Below, piece by piece: positions 1 to 8,231 of a DNA stretch of 64,000 nucleotides. The stretch is from positions 1,883,533 through 1,947,532 of the forward strand of contig NZ_WEGH01000002.1 in the NCBI RefSeq assembly GCF_009604375.1, given 5' to 3'. The DNA is from Actinomadura macrotermitis (GTDB taxonomy: Bacteria; Actinomycetota; Actinomycetes; Streptosporangiales; Streptosporangiaceae). The notes beneath the pieces were generated by a model that was given only the letters and a program-made list of their open reading frames with translations, searched no databases and was not told the DNA's origin. Position numbers and translations under genes: made by a program. Position 1 is the stretch's first letter; every line of letters starts with the position of its first letter.

Positions 1-167
1 ACGGCCCGGTGACGGGGCCGGTCCCGGCGGGCGCGCGCACGATCACCGCGTACGAGTACGCGGCGTGGACGCCGCTGATCGCGCTGACCCTGCTGGTCGG
101 CCTCTGGCCGAAGGCGTTGCTGGACGTGACCACCGCGCCGGTGCGCGCGCTGCTCGGAGGTGGCTGA
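1..167 (+). CDS. nuoM: NADH-quinone oxidoreductase subunit M, C-terminal end (partial)
   Basis: Only the last ~54 codons are present; the reading frame enters at base 3. The protein ends with a hydrophobic segment of the form EYAAWTPLIALTLLVGLWPK, typical of the last helix of antiporter-like complex I subunit M. Its TGA overlaps the ATG of the next gene (TGATG), the usual nuoM-nuoN junction. The role is proton translocation in the membrane arm of respiratory complex I. The call rests on the C-terminal sequence plus the following nuoN. Confidence 0.85.
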   Translation, partial: GPVTGPVPAGARTITAYEYAAWTPLIALTLLVGLWPKALLDVTTAPVRALLGGG

Positions 168-1651
168 TGATCCAGGGCATCGACTACGCGGCGGTCGCGC
201 CGCCGCTGATCCTGGCGGTCGCCGCGCTCGGCCTGCTGCTCGCCGACGCGTTCGACGTGCCGCGCCGCGTCCTCGGCCTGCTGTCGGCCGGGTCCCTGGC
301 CGCCGCGCTGGTGGCGGTGGCGGTGCTGGCCGCCGGCGACCGGCGCGCCACGTTCTGCCTGCCCGGCGGGCTGCGCGGCGGCGGCCCGGCGTCGTGCTCC
401 TACGTCTCCGACCGGTTCACCCTGGTCTTCCAGGGGATCGTGCTGGTCGCCGCGATCGTGGTGGTGCTGCTGTCGCTGCGCGAGATCAGCGACGCGGAGA
501 TCCCGGCCGGGGAGTACCACTTCCTGCTGCTCGCCGCGATCATCGGGGCGCTCACCCTGGTCGCCGCCCGCGACCTGGTGCTGCTGCTCGTCGCGCTGGA
601 GACGCTGTCGCTGCCGGTCTTCGCGCTGGTCGCGCTGCGCCGCTACGACGGCGCCGCCACCGAGGCCGCGCTCAAGCTGTTCCTGTTCTCGGTGATCTCC
701 GCCGCGGTGATGCTGTTCGGGATCAGCCTCGTCTACGGCGCGACCGGCGCCATGCACCTGGACCGGATCGCCCCCGCGCTGCGGAACCTGCCCTCCGACC
801 TGGACCCGGTCGCGGCCGTCGGGGTCGTGCTCGTCCTCGCCGGGTTCGCGTTCAAGGTCGCCGCGGTCCCGTTCCACTTCTGGGCCCCCGACGTCTACCA
901 GGGCGCCCCGCTGCCCGTCGCGGCGTTCCTGTCGGTGGTGTCCAAGGCCGCCGGGTTCGCCGGGCTGGTGATCGTCCTAGCGCTCGGCTTCCCCGCCTAC
1001 GCGCACGTGTGGGGGCCGCTGGTCGGCGTCCTCGCCGCGCTCACCATGACGCTCGGCAACCTGATGGCGCTGCGGCAGGCCACCGCGATCCGGCTGCTGG
1101 CCTGGTCGTCGGTCGCCCAGTCCGGCTACATGCTGGCGCCGCTGGCGGTGGGTGAGAAGCGGCTGCCCGAGGCCGTCGCCGCCACCACCGCCTACGTCGC
1201 CCTGTACGCGGTGATGAACCTCGGCGCGTTCGCCGTCGTGATCGGCGCGCGCCGCCGCACCGCCGCCACCCCGTACTACGACACCCTCGCCGACTTCGGC
1301 GGCCTGGCCCGCCGCAGCCCGCTCATGGCCGCCGCCCTCGCCTTCTTCCTGATCTGCCTGGCGGGGCTGCCGCCGGGCGTCATGGGGCTGTTCGCGAAGG
1401 TCGTGGTGTTCCGCGCGACGGTCGCGGGCGGCGTGACGTGGCTGGCCGTCGTCATGGCGGTCAACACCGTGATCGGGCTCTACTACTACCTCGCCTGGGC
1501 GGTCCGGCTGTTCGCCGCGCCCGCCGGGCCCGCCTACGAGACCTCGCCCGGCCTGCCCGTCCGCGCCGCCGTCGCCGCCGCCTTCGCCGGCTGCGCCGTC
1601 CTGTCGGTCGCCCCGCAGCTGATCCTGCAGACGGTCGCCTCGGTCACCTGA
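167..1651 (+). CDS. nuoN: NADH-quinone oxidoreductase subunit N
   Basis: A 494-aa, almost entirely hydrophobic protein with about 14 predicted membrane helices, as expected for the ND2/NuoN proton channel of complex I. Family features include the lysine-containing helix near FAFKVAAVPFHFWAPDVYQG (about residues 225-245) and the conserved SVAQSGYML segment. The ATG at 167 overlaps the nuoM stop, fixing the start. It is the last gene of the nuo operon here; the next gene starts after about 70 bases with its own ribosome binding site. Confidence 0.96.
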   Translation: MIQGIDYAAVAPPLILAVAALGLLLADAFDVPRRVLGLLSAGSLAAALVAVAVLAAGDRRATFCLPGGLRGGGPASCSYVSDRFTLVFQGIVLVAAIVVVLLSLREISDAEIPAGEYHFLLLAAIIGALTLVAARDLVLLLVALETLSLPVFALVALRRYDGAATEAALKLFLFSVISAAVMLFGISLVYGATGAMHLDRIAPALRNLPSDLDPVAAVGVVLVLAGFAFKVAAVPFHFWAPDVYQGAPLPVAAFLSVVSKAAGFAGLVIVLALGFPAYAHVWGPLVGVLAALTMTLGNLMALRQATAIRLLAWSSVAQSGYMLAPLAVGEKRLPEAVAATTAYVALYAVMNLGAFAVVIGARRRTAATPYYDTLADFGGLARRSPLMAAALAFFLICLAGLPPGVMGLFAKVVVFRATVAGGVTWLAVVMAVNTVIGLYYYLAWAVRLFAAPAGPAYETSPGLPVRAAVAAAFAGCAVLSVAPQLILQTVASVT

Positions 1652-1721
1652 GGCTGGAACGTCCGGCCTGGTCAGCCCGTTGACCCTGCGGGGGCGCAGT
1701 CAACGGGAGGGCAGGGGACAG

Positions 1722-2573
1722 GTGCGGTTCAACGGCGCCAGGACGGCGGCACTGATCGCCGCGCTGTCGGCACTGATGCTCGCGATCGGCTTCGCCTTCG
1801 GCGGGCCCGCCGGCCTGCCGGCGGCGCTGATCGTCGCGCTCGGCGTCAACGGCGCCGCCTACGTCCTCAGCGACCGCATCGCGCTGCGCTCCATGCGCGC
1901 GCACCCGGTCGGCGAGGTCGAGGCGCCCGTCCTGTACCGGCTGGTCCGCGAGCTGTCCACGGCGGCGCGGCAGCCCATGCCGCGGCTGTACGTGTCCGAG
2001 ACGCTGCAGCCGAACGCGTTCGCCACCGGCCGCAACCCGCGCAACGCCGCCGTCTGCTGCACCCGCGGCGTGCTGCGGATGCTGGACGAGCGCGAACTGC
2101 GCGCCGTCCTCGCGCACGAGCTGGCGCACGTGCACAGCCGCGACATCCTCATCTCCTCGGTCGCCGCCGCGATCGCCACCGTCATCACCTGCCTGGCCCA
2201 CCTGGCGGTGTTCCTGCCCGGCCCCTCCGACGACGAGGACGGCCCCGGCCTGCTCGGCGCCCTGCTGCTGCTCGTGCTCGGCCCGGTCGCCGCCGCCGTC
2301 GTGCAGATGGCGATCAGCCGCACCCGCGAGTTCCAGGCCGACGCCGCCGGCGCCCGCCTCACCGGCGACCCGCTCGCGCTGGCGAGCGCGCTGCGCAAGC
2401 TGGAGGCGGGCACCCGGGCGATGCCGCTGCCGCAGGACCCCGAGCTGGCCACCACCAGCGCCCTGATGATCGCCGATCCGTTCCGCGGCATCGGGATCGG
2501 CCGGCTGTTCTCCACCCACCCGCCGACCGCCGAGCGCATCGCCCGGCTGGAGCGGATGGCCGGGGGCCGCTAA
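1722..2573 (+). CDS. htpX: M48-family zinc metalloprotease, HtpX-like
   Basis: A 283-aa membrane protease. Two N-terminal hydrophobic segments (about 8-27 and 28-50) are followed by the zinc motif HELAH (132-136), a second pair of hydrophobic segments, and REFQAD carrying the third ligand glutamate. HtpX proteins degrade misfolded membrane proteins. I chose GTG 1722 because it follows a purine-rich GGGAGGGCAGGGG and gives the family-typical N-terminus; a TTG at 1680 would add 14 residues with no good ribosome site. Its stop overlaps the stop of the convergent map gene by 4 bases. Confidence 0.9.
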   Translation: MRFNGARTAALIAALSALMLAIGFAFGGPAGLPAALIVALGVNGAAYVLSDRIALRSMRAHPVGEVEAPVLYRLVRELSTAARQPMPRLYVSETLQPNAFATGRNPRNAAVCCTRGVLRMLDERELRAVLAHELAHVHSRDILISSVAAAIATVITCLAHLAVFLPGPSDDEDGPGLLGALLLLVLGPVAAAVVQMAISRTREFQADAAGARLTGDPLALASALRKLEAGTRAMPLPQDPELATTSALMIADPFRGIGIGRLFSTHPPTAERIARLERMAGGR

Positions 2574-3337
2574 GGCAGCGTCAGCACCACCGGGCCGTCC
2601 GCGGTGATCGCCAGGCTGTGCTCGAAGTGCGCGGCGCGGCTGCCGTCGGCCGTCGCGATCGACCAGCCGTCGTCCATCGTCCACGCCTCGTCCCGGCCGC
2701 CCTCGTGGAACATCGGCTCGATCGCGATCGCCAGGCCCTCGCGCAGCCGCAGCCCGCGGCCCGCCCGGCCGGTGTTGGGCACCGGCGGGTCCTCGTGCAT
2801 CGCGGTGCCGATCCCGTGGCCGCCGCAGCCCTCCAGGACGCCGTAACCGGCCTCGCGGGCGGTGCGCTCCACCGCGTGCGCGATGTCGCCCATCCGGCCG
2901 CCCGGCCGCGCCGCCTCGATCGCCCGCTCCAGCGCCAGCCGGGTGGTGTCCACCAGCCGCTTACCGGCCTCGTCGGCGGCGCCGACGGCGAAGGTCACCG
3001 CCGCGTCGCCGTGGTAGCCGCCGACCTCGGCGCCGCAGTCCGCCGACAGCAGGTCGCCCTCGCGCAGCACCCGGCCGTCCGGCAGGCCGTGCACCACCAC
3101 GTCGTTCACCGACAGGCACACCACACCGGGGTAGGGGATCGGCGCCCAGCCGGGGTGGTAGCCGAGGAAGGACGGCCGGGCGTCCATCTTCGCGATGACG
3201 CGCGCGGCCACCGCGTCCAGCTCCAGCAGGCTGACGCCGGGCTCGGCGGCCTCCTGGACGGCGGCGAGGGCGTGCGCCACGACACGGCCGGCCTCGCGCA
3301 TGACGTCAAGCTCACGGGGGGTTCGGTAGGTCACCAT
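2570..3337 (-). CDS. map: Type I methionine aminopeptidase
   Basis: A 255-aa cytosolic enzyme that removes N-terminal methionine from new proteins. The pita-bread fold ligands are visible: Asp in SADCGAE, Asp in YHGDAA, His in GHGIGTAMHEDP, Glu in IEPMF and Glu in FEHSLAI. Length is standard for the class. It is convergent and overlapping with htpX, and divergent from a small XRE regulator across only 35 bases that contain a perfect palindrome. Actinobacteria often carry several map copies, so this may not be the essential one near the ribosomal operons. Confidence 0.95.
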   Translation of the reverse strand: MVTYRTPRELDVMREAGRVVAHALAAVQEAAEPGVSLLELDAVAARVIAKMDARPSFLGYHPGWAPIPYPGVVCLSVNDVVVHGLPDGRVLREGDLLSADCGAEVGGYHGDAAVTFAVGAADEAGKRLVDTTRLALERAIEAARPGGRMGDIAHAVERTAREAGYGVLEGCGGHGIGTAMHEDPPVPNTGRAGRGLRLREGLAIAIEPMFHEGGRDEAWTMDDGWSIATADGSRAAHFEHSLAITADGPVVLTLP

Positions 3338-3347
3338 GCGAAGATAG

Positions 3348-3361
3348 TAATACCAGTATTA
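3348..3361. promoter_or_regulatory. Palindromic operator between map and the XRE regulator
   Basis: A perfect inverted repeat TAATAC-CA-GTATTA lies in the 35-base divergent gap between map and the small XRE-family gene. AT-rich palindromes are rare in this GC-rich sequence. It is probably the binding site of the adjacent XRE dimer, controlling itself and possibly map (inference). Confidence 0.6.
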
Positions 3362-3372
3362 GAATCCCGAGC

Positions 3373-3639
3373 ATGGTCCGAACCCCGCTCACCTCCGAAC
3401 AGCGCGACCGCGGCCGCGCCCTCGGCCAGGTCCTGCGCGCCGCCCGCGGCCCCCGCAGCGCCGCCTCCGTCGCCGCCGAGGCCGGCATCTCCCTCGACAC
3501 CCTGCGCAAGATCGAACGCGGCGCCATCGCCGTCCCGGCGTTCTTCACCGTCGCCGCCCTGGCCCGCGCCCTCGGCCTGGACCTCAGCGACCTCGCCCAC
3601 GACCTGCAGCGCTTCGACGACACCAGCCTCGCCGGCTGA
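3373..3639 (+). CDS. Small XRE-family helix-turn-helix regulator
   Basis: An 88-aa protein made almost only of an HTH_3/Cro-CI domain: residues about 14-68 include LGQVLRAARG, then the helix-turn-helix AASVAAEAGISLDTLRKIERG. There is no ligand domain. It is divergent from map and preceded by a palindrome (3348-3361), so autoregulation is likely. The target genes are unknown; map is the obvious candidate by position. Confidence 0.82.
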   Translation: MVRTPLTSEQRDRGRALGQVLRAARGPRSAASVAAEAGISLDTLRKIERGAIAVPAFFTVAALARALGLDLSDLAHDLQRFDDTSLAG

Positions 3640-3733
3640 CCCGCGAACCCGCGCCGCGCACCCGGAGTCCTACAGAAAGCACGAAGCGCGCCCGCCCTTC
3701 CACGGAGGAAGAGGGGACGCGCCCGTCTGGACC

Positions 3734-3778
3734 GTCGCGCGGCCGGGCACCAACCCCCCGGCGCCCCGGCCGCGCGAC
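3734..3778. terminator. Bidirectional hairpin between the XRE gene and yajQ
   Basis: Perfect 14-bp arms (3734-3747 and 3765-3778) with a 17-base loop lie between two convergent genes. There is no T-run, as is common for actinobacterial terminators. Confidence 0.65.
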
Positions 3779-3784
3779 GCCCGG

Positions 3785-4273
3785 CTACCGGTAGTTCACG
3801 AACTGCAGGGCCACGTCCAGGTCCTTGCCCTTCAGCAGCGCGATGACCTCCTGCAGGTCGTCGCGCTTCTTGGACGACACCCGCAGCTCGTCGCCCTGGA
3901 TCTGGGCCTTCACGCCCTTCGGGCCCTCCTCGCGGATGATCTTGCCGATCTTCTTGGCGTCCTCCTGGGAGATGCCCTCCTTCAGCGACACGGTCAGCTT
4001 GTAGACCTTGCCCGACAGGCGCGGCTCGCCCGGGTCGATCGCCTTCAGCGAGATCTGCCGCCGCACCAGCTTGTCCCTGAAGACCTCCAGCACCGCGTTC
4101 GCCCGCTCCTCGGTGTTCGCCTGGATCTCGATGGTCTCGCCCGACCACTTGATCCCCGCGTCCACGTTGCGGAAGTCGAACCGCGTGCCGACCTCCTTCA
4201 CCGCCTGGTTCAGCGCGTTGTCGACCTCCTGGCGGTCGAGCTTGGAAACGATGTCGAAACTGCTGTCTGCCAC
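3785..4273 (-). CDS. yajQ: YajQ family cyclic-di-GMP/nucleotide-binding protein
   Basis: A 162-aa protein matching the YajQ/UPF0234 family end to end: N-terminus ADSSFDIVSKLDRQEVDNA, central SLKEGISQEDAKKIGKIIRE and C-terminus LDVALQFVNYR. Family members have two RNP-like alpha/beta domains and bind nucleotides; some Gram-negative members bind cyclic di-GMP. Start GTG 4271-4273 is chosen for the family N-terminus and an AGAAGGA ribosome site about 10 bases upstream. A much longer frame upstream has no family match. Confidence 0.95.
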   Translation of the reverse strand: MADSSFDIVSKLDRQEVDNALNQAVKEVGTRFDFRNVDAGIKWSGETIEIQANTEERANAVLEVFRDKLVRRQISLKAIDPGEPRLSGKVYKLTVSLKEGISQEDAKKIGKIIREEGPKGVKAQIQGDELRVSSKKRDDLQEVIALLKGKDLDVALQFVNYR

Positions 4274-4481
4274 CGGTACCCAGTCCTTCTGAAGCTGCTG
4301 TATGGGCGGCCGGACACGCACCAGACGGGGTCCGGAACGCCGCCACGTCGTCGGATCAGCGTAGCGAGCGCCACGACGCCACGCGTGACGCGCGTGTGCC
4401 CGCCCATATAAAGGGCATCGAAACCGCGCGTCACCACCCCTGACCCCACTACGGTCTTTTACCCCGAAGCCCGGAGGATTC

Positions 4482-5333
4482 ATGAGACCCAGCGACGCCG
4501 AAGAACTCGCCCATCTCGGCCAGGTCGACGTGCACCCCGACGTCCACCGCGCCACCGAACCCGACGAAGACCAGATCCTGCACGAGCTGTACGGGACCGA
4601 CGCGATCCAGGCCGCGGCGGCCGCCCCCGCCCTCCTGGTCGAGGCCCGCCGCAGCCTCGGCACCGCCGGCCGCCCGAACGCCATCACCCGCGACTACGCT
4701 TCCCGCCACGGCTCGGACTTCCTGCGCGCCTCCTGGTGCGACATGGCCGTCACCTACTGGGCGCGCCGCTCGGGCAACGCCGCCGCCGTCCTGCCCGCCG
4801 GCGACCGCGCCTACACCGTCTGGCACGCCCAGGACTTCCAGCGCATCGGCCGCTGGCACGCCGGCACCGCCGCCGGCGTCGACGCCTCCCGGCCGGGCGA
4901 CATCGTCTTCTTCGACTGGGGCGCCACCAACTCCATCGGCGCGATCGACCACGTCGGCGTCATCGAGAAGGTCCTCGGCGGCGGCCGGGTCCAGACCATC
5001 GAGGGCAACACCTCCGACGCGGTCCGCCGCCGCGTCCGCTCGGCCTCGGTCATCGCCGGCTACGGCCGCCCCGCCTACACCCCGAACGAGAACGACTGGA
5101 TGGAGACGATGATGAAGAAGCTGCCCATGCTCGGCAAGGGCGACAAGGGGGAGCACGTCGAGACCGTCCAGGGCCTCCTCCTGGCCCGCTCCCACCCCGA
5201 GGTCCGCATCACCGGCAAGTTCGACGACGCCACCGAGAAGGCCGTCCGCAAGGTCCAGTCCTGGGGCGGCGTGGAGTCCGACGGCGTCGTCGGCCCGAAG
5301 ACCTGGCCGGTCCTGCTGCGCGTCAACGGCTGA
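4482..5333 (+). CDS. CHAP-domain amidase with C-terminal peptidoglycan-binding domain
   Basis: A 283-aa protein. Residues about 50-205 form a CHAP (NlpC/P60-like) fold with candidate catalytic Cys in SWCDMAV, His in IDHVGVIE and a polar residue in TIEGNTS. Residues about 215-280 match a PG_binding_1 domain (GDKGEHVETVQGLLL...DGVVGPKTW). It probably cleaves peptidoglycan. No signal peptide is visible, so export would be non-classical or lysis-linked. The start follows a good CGGAGGATTC ribosome site. The protein also resembles phage-type lysins, but no other phage genes are nearby. Confidence 0.85.
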   Translation: MRPSDAEELAHLGQVDVHPDVHRATEPDEDQILHELYGTDAIQAAAAAPALLVEARRSLGTAGRPNAITRDYASRHGSDFLRASWCDMAVTYWARRSGNAAAVLPAGDRAYTVWHAQDFQRIGRWHAGTAAGVDASRPGDIVFFDWGATNSIGAIDHVGVIEKVLGGGRVQTIEGNTSDAVRRRVRSASVIAGYGRPAYTPNENDWMETMMKKLPMLGKGDKGEHVETVQGLLLARSHPEVRITGKFDDATEKAVRKVQSWGGVESDGVVGPKTWPVLLRVNG

Positions 5334-5342
5334 ACCCCGGAT

Positions 5343-5372
5343 TTCACGTCCACTCCCGGCGTCCGCTATTCT
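5343..5372 (+). promoter_or_regulatory. Promoter of tRNA-Tyr
   Basis: TTCACG (5343-5348) and TATTCT (5367-5372), separated by 18 bases, sit 30 bases before the mature tRNA. The boxes resemble the housekeeping sigma consensus. Confidence 0.55.
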
Positions 5373-5401
5373 CTGTACTGCCATCGCGCGAGCGATGCCA
5401 C

Positions 5402-5483
5402 GGCGGGTTGCCCGAGTGGCCAATGGGAGCGGACTGTAAATCCGTCGGCTTAGCCTACGCAAGTTCGAACCTTGCACCCGCCA
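5402..5483 (+). tRNA. tRNA-Tyr (anticodon GTA)
   Basis: An 82-base class II tRNA. Acceptor arms GGCGGGT (5402-5408) and ACCCGCC (5476-5482), anticodon loop CTGTAAA with GTA at 5436-5438, a long variable arm, and a T-loop starting TTCGAAC. No CCA is encoded. It adjoins the remains of an integrated element, for which tRNA genes are common attachment sites. Confidence 0.95.
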
Positions 5484-5493
5484 CACCAGTGGG

Positions 5494-5531
5494 AACGGCC
5501 CCTGACCTGTGCAAACAGGTCAGGGGCCGTT
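5494..5531 (+). terminator. Terminator hairpin after tRNA-Tyr
   Basis: A perfect 16-bp stem (5494-5509 with 5516-5531) and a 6-base loop TGCAAA lie 10 bases after the tRNA. Confidence 0.85.
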
Positions 5532-5623
5532 CGCGTTCCGCTACCGGTGATCCACGGCTCCGGCCGGCTTTTTCCGGCTGTCTGTGGACGAGTAGTGGAC
5601 CAGTTCGGGAGCTCGGTCGCTCC

Positions 5624-7543
5624 TCAGGTGATCTCGCCCCACCACCGGAAGAGCAGTGGGTTGGCGGGCAGGTGCCCTTGCGCGATCGCGTATTCGAGGA
5701 AGTTGAACAGTGCCGACCTCCGGCGGGATCGGACGTTGGGTGAGGCGGGTTCCCCGTCCAGCCGCCGGTTGAGGTGGTCAAGGATCTTGCCGAGCACCTC
5801 AGGATCGCGCAGGACGCCCGCGTCAGGGGAGTTGTCGGCCATCCAGCCGAGGACCTCCCCAAGGGCGTTCGGAGGGGCGCCGGCCCGGTCGCTGAGAGCC
5901 CACGTGGTGAGTGCCTGGCCGAGTTGGACGTGAGTGGGCCACGTCTTCCTACGATTCAAGGTCGCCACGACGATCTTCGTCAGGGTCTCGATCACGCCGC
6001 GCATGGTGTCCGGCTTGACCGTCTTGCGCTTGTCGTCGGCATAGGCGATCGCGAGCTCATAGATCGAGCACGGCGCCGGCTCAGGAGGGCGCGGCTCACC
6101 GAGCAGGATCTCGTCGAGCTCGCTCAGGTCCTCTTCGGTCTTCGCCTTGGAGCTCACCCAGCCCAGCTTCGCGAGCGCGGCCTGTTGCGAGTCGGTGAGG
6201 CAGTGAACGTAGACGCTCAGCAGCACCGCGATGCTGTTGCCGGCCCACTCCGAGACCTGCGCCGCGTCGATGCCCAGGTTCAGCCAGATCGACAGGCGGG
6301 CGTGTCGTAGGTCATACGGGCGCTCGGCCTGGACGGACTTGAGCTCGGCCGCGGTGAGTGCATCTTCTCGGGCGTGATCTCAGATGGTGTTGACCGTTGA
6401 GTCGGAGACCAGGCCGCCGTCCTCGGAGCGGAAGAGGCGTCCGTCCGGAGCGGTGCCGAAGATCTCCAAGTGCGCGCGGATGAGCCGGCAGAGCAGCGGG
6501 CTCATCGGCACGGGCCGGACGGCGTTGACCGCTCGGTGCTTGAGCTGCCTGATCTCCCGCTCGCCGCTGTCGGTCCAGGGGCCGCCGACCTCGGGCGAAC
6601 TGGCGGTCAGATGCATCCAGCCGGGTTCATCATCGTTATCGGGGAGTTCGAGCTCATCGAGGGTCAAGGCGGCTGCCTCGCCCGGCCGCAGTCCCGCCAG
6701 GAACAGGCACCCGAAATATGCCCTGAGATGGAGCCCCATCGCGCCCCGACGGCTGACCGCGATGAGTAGGCGCCGCCCTTTGGCCTCGTTGACGACCCGC
6801 CGCCGGTCCACCGCGGTGTCGTTCTTCGTGGGCGTCCAGCTGATGTTTGGCAGCGGGTTGGCGTTCAGGTGCCCTTTCTCGACCATGTACTTCAGGAAGT
6901 TGTAGAACGTCGCCCGCTTCCTCGCGAAGGTCGACTCCGCGGCCGGCTTGCCGTCCAGCTTCTTCCCGAGCTGGCCGAGGACGGCACGGACGACGTCGCT
7001 ATCCGCGAGAGCCGAGATCTTGAAAGAGGCATCCTCTACCAGACGGATCTGCTTCTGGATCTCCTCGGGAAGCCCGTTCCTGCGCGCTGTCACGCTGAAC
7101 GCCCACGTCGCCAGGGCGGCGTGCAGATCTTCCCGCTCCCGGCGCGTCGGATGCCCCTTCTCCCAGCGCATCAGGGCGAGCATCATGCCGGCAAGTGCCT
7201 CGCCGATACCTCGACGATGGCCAGGGGAAGCCTGCGGCCACTTCACCTCGGAGTAGGCGAGGGCCATTTCATAACAGCTCGGAACGTCCGGCGCAGAAGT
7301 TGGCACCACGGGTGCTTTGGGCACCATCGACAGCGGAAGGCCGGTCTCGACGTCAAAGGGCTGGCCCTAATTGGCGGCGGTCTTGAGCTTCGACCTGAAG
7401 TTGTCCGCGAGAGCGTAGGTCTCAAAGATCTCCGAGCACGTGTGCTCCGCGACACGCCATCGGAGCTGCTGGCGGGGCTTGCCCGTCTTGCTCCTCTTGC
7501 CTACGGCGCGGGGGCGGATGCTCCAGATGCGGACATCGTAGGA
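5624..7543 (-). pseudogene. Broken tyrosine-recombinase integrase with a partial second copy fused on
   Basis: One continuous frame on the minus strand carries a tyrosine integrase. It starts near YDVRIWSIRPRAVGK (7543) and passes an in-frame TAG at 7367-7369 just before GQPFDVETGLPLSM. It continues through the core-binding domain and the first catalytic Arg (AGLRPGEAAAL). It then meets an in-frame TGA at 6380-6382, where relatives usually have Trp, and reads on into RPYDLRHARLSIWLN (HxxR box) and LLSVYVH (nucleophile Tyr). The frame runs without a break into a second, diverged copy of the N-terminal core-binding domain, which ends at 5624. No clear start codon is visible. The order fits excision/integration beside tRNA-Tyr followed by decay. 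Confidence 0.85.
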
Positions 7544-7595
7544 GAGGCGCCGGGCGGCACCGCCCGGCGCTTGCGCGCCGTATCCACGACCCGCC

Positions 7596-8000
7596 TCATC
7601 GGACGACCACCTCGGCCGACCGGCCGTTGTCCCGCGCCAGTGCCTTCAGCACCAGCCCGAGGCTGGACGCATCCAGTCCACCGAGCGCTTCGCGGCGATC
7701 CACCGTGATCGCGGCGGCGATGCCCGCAGCGATCCGCAGCATCGCGGCCTCGCTCCCCATGTAGGCCAGCCGACCAGCTTTGACGGCGCCAGCCGCGACC
7801 CTCCACCGCACAAACGCGACGAGCCGGCCTCCTGCGTGGAACGAGTCGGTCTCGACCTCGACGTACCGACAGACGAAGTCTTCGCGCGCCAGCCAAGCTT
7901 CGTGGCCGATCAGCAAGTCCACGACGGTCTCAGTGGACAACAGCCCGGACGCAGGGCGGCGGAGCAGCTCAGCGAGCTCGGCACCGGTGTGAGGGGTCAT
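7596..8000 (-). CDS. Small hypothetical protein of the integrated element
   Basis: A 134-aa soluble protein without a domain I can name. ATG 7998-8000 has a GGAG ribosome site 8 bases upstream. The protein begins MTPHTGAELAELLRRPASG and ends EVVVR. It lies directly upstream of the integrase remnant on the same strand, with a promoter/palindrome at 8154-8196. Small genes in this position often travel with actinomycete integrases, but I cannot assign a function. Confidence 0.65.
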   Translation of the reverse strand: MTPHTGAELAELLRRPASGLLSTETVVDLLIGHEAWLAREDFVCRYVEVETDSFHAGGRLVAFVRWRVAAGAVKAGRLAYMGSEAAMLRIAAGIAAAITVDRREALGGLDASSLGLVLKALARDNGRSAEVVVR

Positions 8001-8153
8001 GACGATTTCTCCGGTTGCTTCAGAGAGGACGGAACGGACACCGGAAGGAGAAGGACTCCCGACCGGTCTCTGTGACCGCAGGAGACCGGTTCTTCCGGAC
8101 CGGTCCGCACAGTCACCGGCGCCCTGCTCTGCGGACGCATCATCCATTCGATC

Positions 8154-8196
8154 GTGTTACTTACTCATATAACACGTATACTTTCATAACCGTCAA
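8154..8196 (-). promoter_or_regulatory. Promoter with overlapping palindrome, element operon
   Basis: On the minus strand TTGACG (8191-8196) and GTTATA (8168-8173) are 17 bases apart. An inverted repeat GTGTTA/TAACAC (8154-8159, 8170-8175) overlaps the -10 box. The segment is strikingly AT-rich. It would drive the small protein and the integrase leftward and could be bound by the nearby GntR-type regulator (inference). Confidence 0.6.
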
Positions 8197-8231
8197 GCTG
8201 GTGAGAGTGGATGGTTCCGTCCTCGCCCGGT

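Noticed and set aside
4482..5333. CHAP protein as part of a prophage
   Set aside because: No holin, tail or packaging genes nearby; the adjacent element remnant lies on the other side of tRNA-Tyr and holds only integrase-type genes.
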